Source: Tubiluchus corallicola
Lineage: Eukaryota > Priapulida > Priapulimorpha > Priapulimorphida > Tubiluchidae
Assembly: GCA_030141605.1 (NCBI GenBank)
Contig: JAQGDQ010002371.1
Span: 318,547-382,546 of the forward strand
Length of the DNA stretch: 64,000 bases
Direction of reading: 5' to 3'
The notes under the pieces are model-generated. The model made no database searches and had not been told where the DNA came from. It saw nothing but the letters and a program-made list of their open reading frames with translations. Shown here one piece after another: positions 61,861 to 64,000 of this stretch. Every line of letters starts with the position of its first letter. The first letter of the stretch is position 1. The position numbers and the translations under genes are program-made.

Positions 61861-63245
61861 CTCACCTTCCTAGTGTTCAAGCTGATTCGCCAAAAATATT
61901 TTTAATTTTATTGACAAATGACAAGATGAAGTAAGTAATTTATATTTTTGCTTAGCTAGTGAAGTGTACCTAGGAATACTGTGATGATTTTTTCAAATTT
62001 ACGCAATGTTACCTAAATTTGTTTCAAACAATCTACCGGTCAAATGGCTGTGCCTAACGGTCACAGAGGGAGTTTAAGTTTTCAAGTTTTATACTGCGTT
62101 GCTGATAATACAAGTGCTGTGCGCAGTTAAGGAGTAAGGTGATACAAAAGCGCAACACGATTTTTTGCTTTATGTATGTAAAGGGTTCTCTTGTGCTTTA
62201 CTTTTACAGCGAAGGTCGCACAGCTAACAGTCAGCTGTTCCCGTTGCTATATAATTCTTCATTACTCACTTTTTCTGTATTGTATTTTTTACAATTGTAC
62301 CCCCCTGGTAAAATGATCGATTTCTTAAATTCCAAAGATAAAAAAGTTTTAAAAGATTTTTCAAGTATTTATTTGCTTATCTGATTTTGCGCCATACATA
62401 GGAAATAACTTCAAAGGCATGCTTAATTTAACAAACGTTTTTCTTTTGCGGCGTGGTTGTGACACTGCTATGTTTGTTTCCAGTCTTGTTTACTGTCTGT
62501 TACATGCATTTTGATGTGCTAAGACAACCTGTAGAGTTCAGGTTATGCTAATAAACCATTAGCTGTGTTAATTTCCATTATTAAACCCTAATGACACAGT
62601 AACCATTGTTTCAAACATTCTACCAAATCTTCAGTAGTGAAGTGTTGTAAATGATCAAGAGCGATCAGTTTGTTAAGGGCTCATTTGCAATGTTAAATAC
62701 TTTCTTTCAGTGACCTTTCACCCTTTAGTTTAAGGGTGTTGTTGAGAGGAGCCGATTTTAACGGTGAATTTATTCTTATTTGCTGATTAATTCTCCACAT
62801 GAATAGTTAGTTAGCGCGGCACTGCAACTTAATTAGCATTATTTGTTTAAATGATCTGGCAATAGAACATAATTATGCTATCTAAAATAATCTGACTATC
62901 TGTGAGGTCGCAATTACATATGCTGAACATGTACCTTACTAAACTTACTAAACCGTTGTATATGTAATTCTGAGATCAGGATCACGTGATTTGTTTATGA
63001 CGTGCAACAATGGCTGCCAAGATGCTCACAAAAGTTAGTTTCGATCCAACATCCTAACGCTAAATTTTATCAAACTTAATTTTTCAGTTTTGAAGAATTT
63101 TAAGTAACAAACTCTGGGTTCTGTGAAGAAACAAAGTACAAATACTTTAGTTTATGGATAACTTTGCTGTGCACATCGAATTCACAGACGTAGTTATGTG
63201 CAGGATGTCCCACACATCACTATACAATTTTCATTTTCTATATTT
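61861..63245. other. Stretch without recognised gene
   Basis: I found no supported coding exon here. It may be the 3' flank of the possible minus-strand gene at 63246-63602. Confidence 0.35.
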
Positions 63246-63602
63246 TTAGCAAAGCAAAATATTTGAAAATTTGTACAAGTGAATTAAAATCGAGTACAAT
63301 GAGTAAGCTTTGATATTTTCGCTGCCTTGTTCAAGGAACTCTATAGCTTTAGAGACCAGTCCAATGGCAAGTCGGACATTCTGCATCAAAAAGTCGCTCA
63401 CAGCCTGTGAGTGGCAAGGAATTACTGCACCTTGTTAAAAAATTATCAATATTGTCGTCCATAATTATGGTGTTCTAAATTTCCGGTAACTTCAGTTGGT
63501 GATCGAAAAACCTCATACCTGTCGTCGCTGTAGCGCCGGGGTTCCAGTCAAAATGAATAAAAACAATTGCCAAATGCCCCTTATGATTCATGTACGAGTT
63601 TG
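63246..63602 (-). CDS. Possible two-exon coding segment, unknown protein
   Basis: Two minus-strand segments can be joined: 63602-63519 (acceptor CATCAG, donor GTATGA) and 63430-63246 (acceptor TTTTTTAACAAG, stop TAA). They give a phase-consistent peptide with HLAIVFIHFDWNPG in the first and AVSDFLMQNVRLAIGLVSKA, an amphipathic helical run, in the second. Composition is more protein-like than the surrounding frames. An overlapping frame starting MDDNIDNFLTRC (from about 63460) is an alternative, so the correct frame is uncertain. I do not recognise the family. If real, the gene starts further right, possibly beyond the window. Confidence 0.28.
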
Positions 63603-64000
63603 CTGATGTCGGAGATAAATTTAAAAAGCAAATTAGAATCAAAAGTGCAAGGTGAGTTATGAGACACCTTATATAATAATCGCCTGTTAGAAAAGATGGC
63701 GCATAATCATTTAGTCCAGACAAACAGTATGACCCAATGGCAACTGCATATTAATAAGTACATTCAGATGATAGTGTATAACGGAGACTGCATGCCAATC
63801 AGATTGTAATATAAGGACTGGTATCTGATTGGCACACGTATCAGTACGACGGTCATAAATGATGACCTAAAAGTCTATATAATTGTAAAAATTGTATAGA
63901 GAGTAAAACGGCATATATAAACGGCAATTAAAATGATAATAACTTTTGATGCATGTTATTTTTGTTAGCTTAGCGTGTAGTGTAGTATATTTGAAGGTAT

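Noticed and set aside
1-64000. CRISPR arrays, rRNA genes and tRNA genes
   Set aside because: No regular spaced repeats, no rRNA-like conserved blocks and no credible tRNA box A/B pair were seen by eye. A dedicated tRNA scan was not possible.

Overview
This is a eukaryotic window, almost certainly from an invertebrate animal. It is AT-rich and has short phase-matched GT-AG exons split by introns of about 0.2 to 5.5 kb. It also holds scattered non-LTR retrotransposon, Tc1/mariner and MITE-like remnants and simple repeats. The gene set (a ciliary doublet-microtubule protein, a PHLPP-type gene and an RNase L-like gene) fits a metazoan. The sequence alone does not settle the phylum; sponge, cnidarian and tunicate are all possible. 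Exon models were built by hand from reading frame, splice signals and phase continuity.

Layout. (1) 1-7,024 is mostly non-coding: a transposon-like coding remnant at the left edge, a 67-bp GA microsatellite, and a perfect 136-bp inverted repeat around a 245-bp spacer. (2) 7,025-19,539, minus strand, holds a nine-exon gene for a predicted 2,063-residue protein: six ankyrin repeats, then a linker of about 1,410 residues in one 4.2-kb exon, then a kinase-like domain and a KEN ribonuclease-type domain. The parts and their order match vertebrate RNase L, but the protein is nearly three times as long. The kinase HRD and DFG motifs are altered and the catalytic histidine of the KEN domain is tyrosine. 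(3) 22,104-33,065, minus strand, holds a complete 15-exon EFHC1/EFHC2-type gene (669 residues, three DM10 domains and a C-terminal EF-hand-like region). (4) 33,460 onward, plus strand, holds the 5' part of a PHLPP-type gene (Ras-association-like, PH and first leucine-rich repeats). Its start lies 394 bp from the EFHC start, head to head. Its first intron carries a decayed non-LTR retrotransposon. (5) 48-64 kb is mostly featureless. It holds one weak extra PHLPP exon, a deleted Tc1/mariner copy, a LINE 3' fragment and a possible minus-strand coding segment near 63.3-63.6 kb.

The three genes do not form a pathway. EFHC and PHLPP probably share a promoter region. The RNase L-like gene is the main novelty: its architecture resembles an innate-immune or RNA-decay sensor, but its residues suggest altered or lost catalysis.
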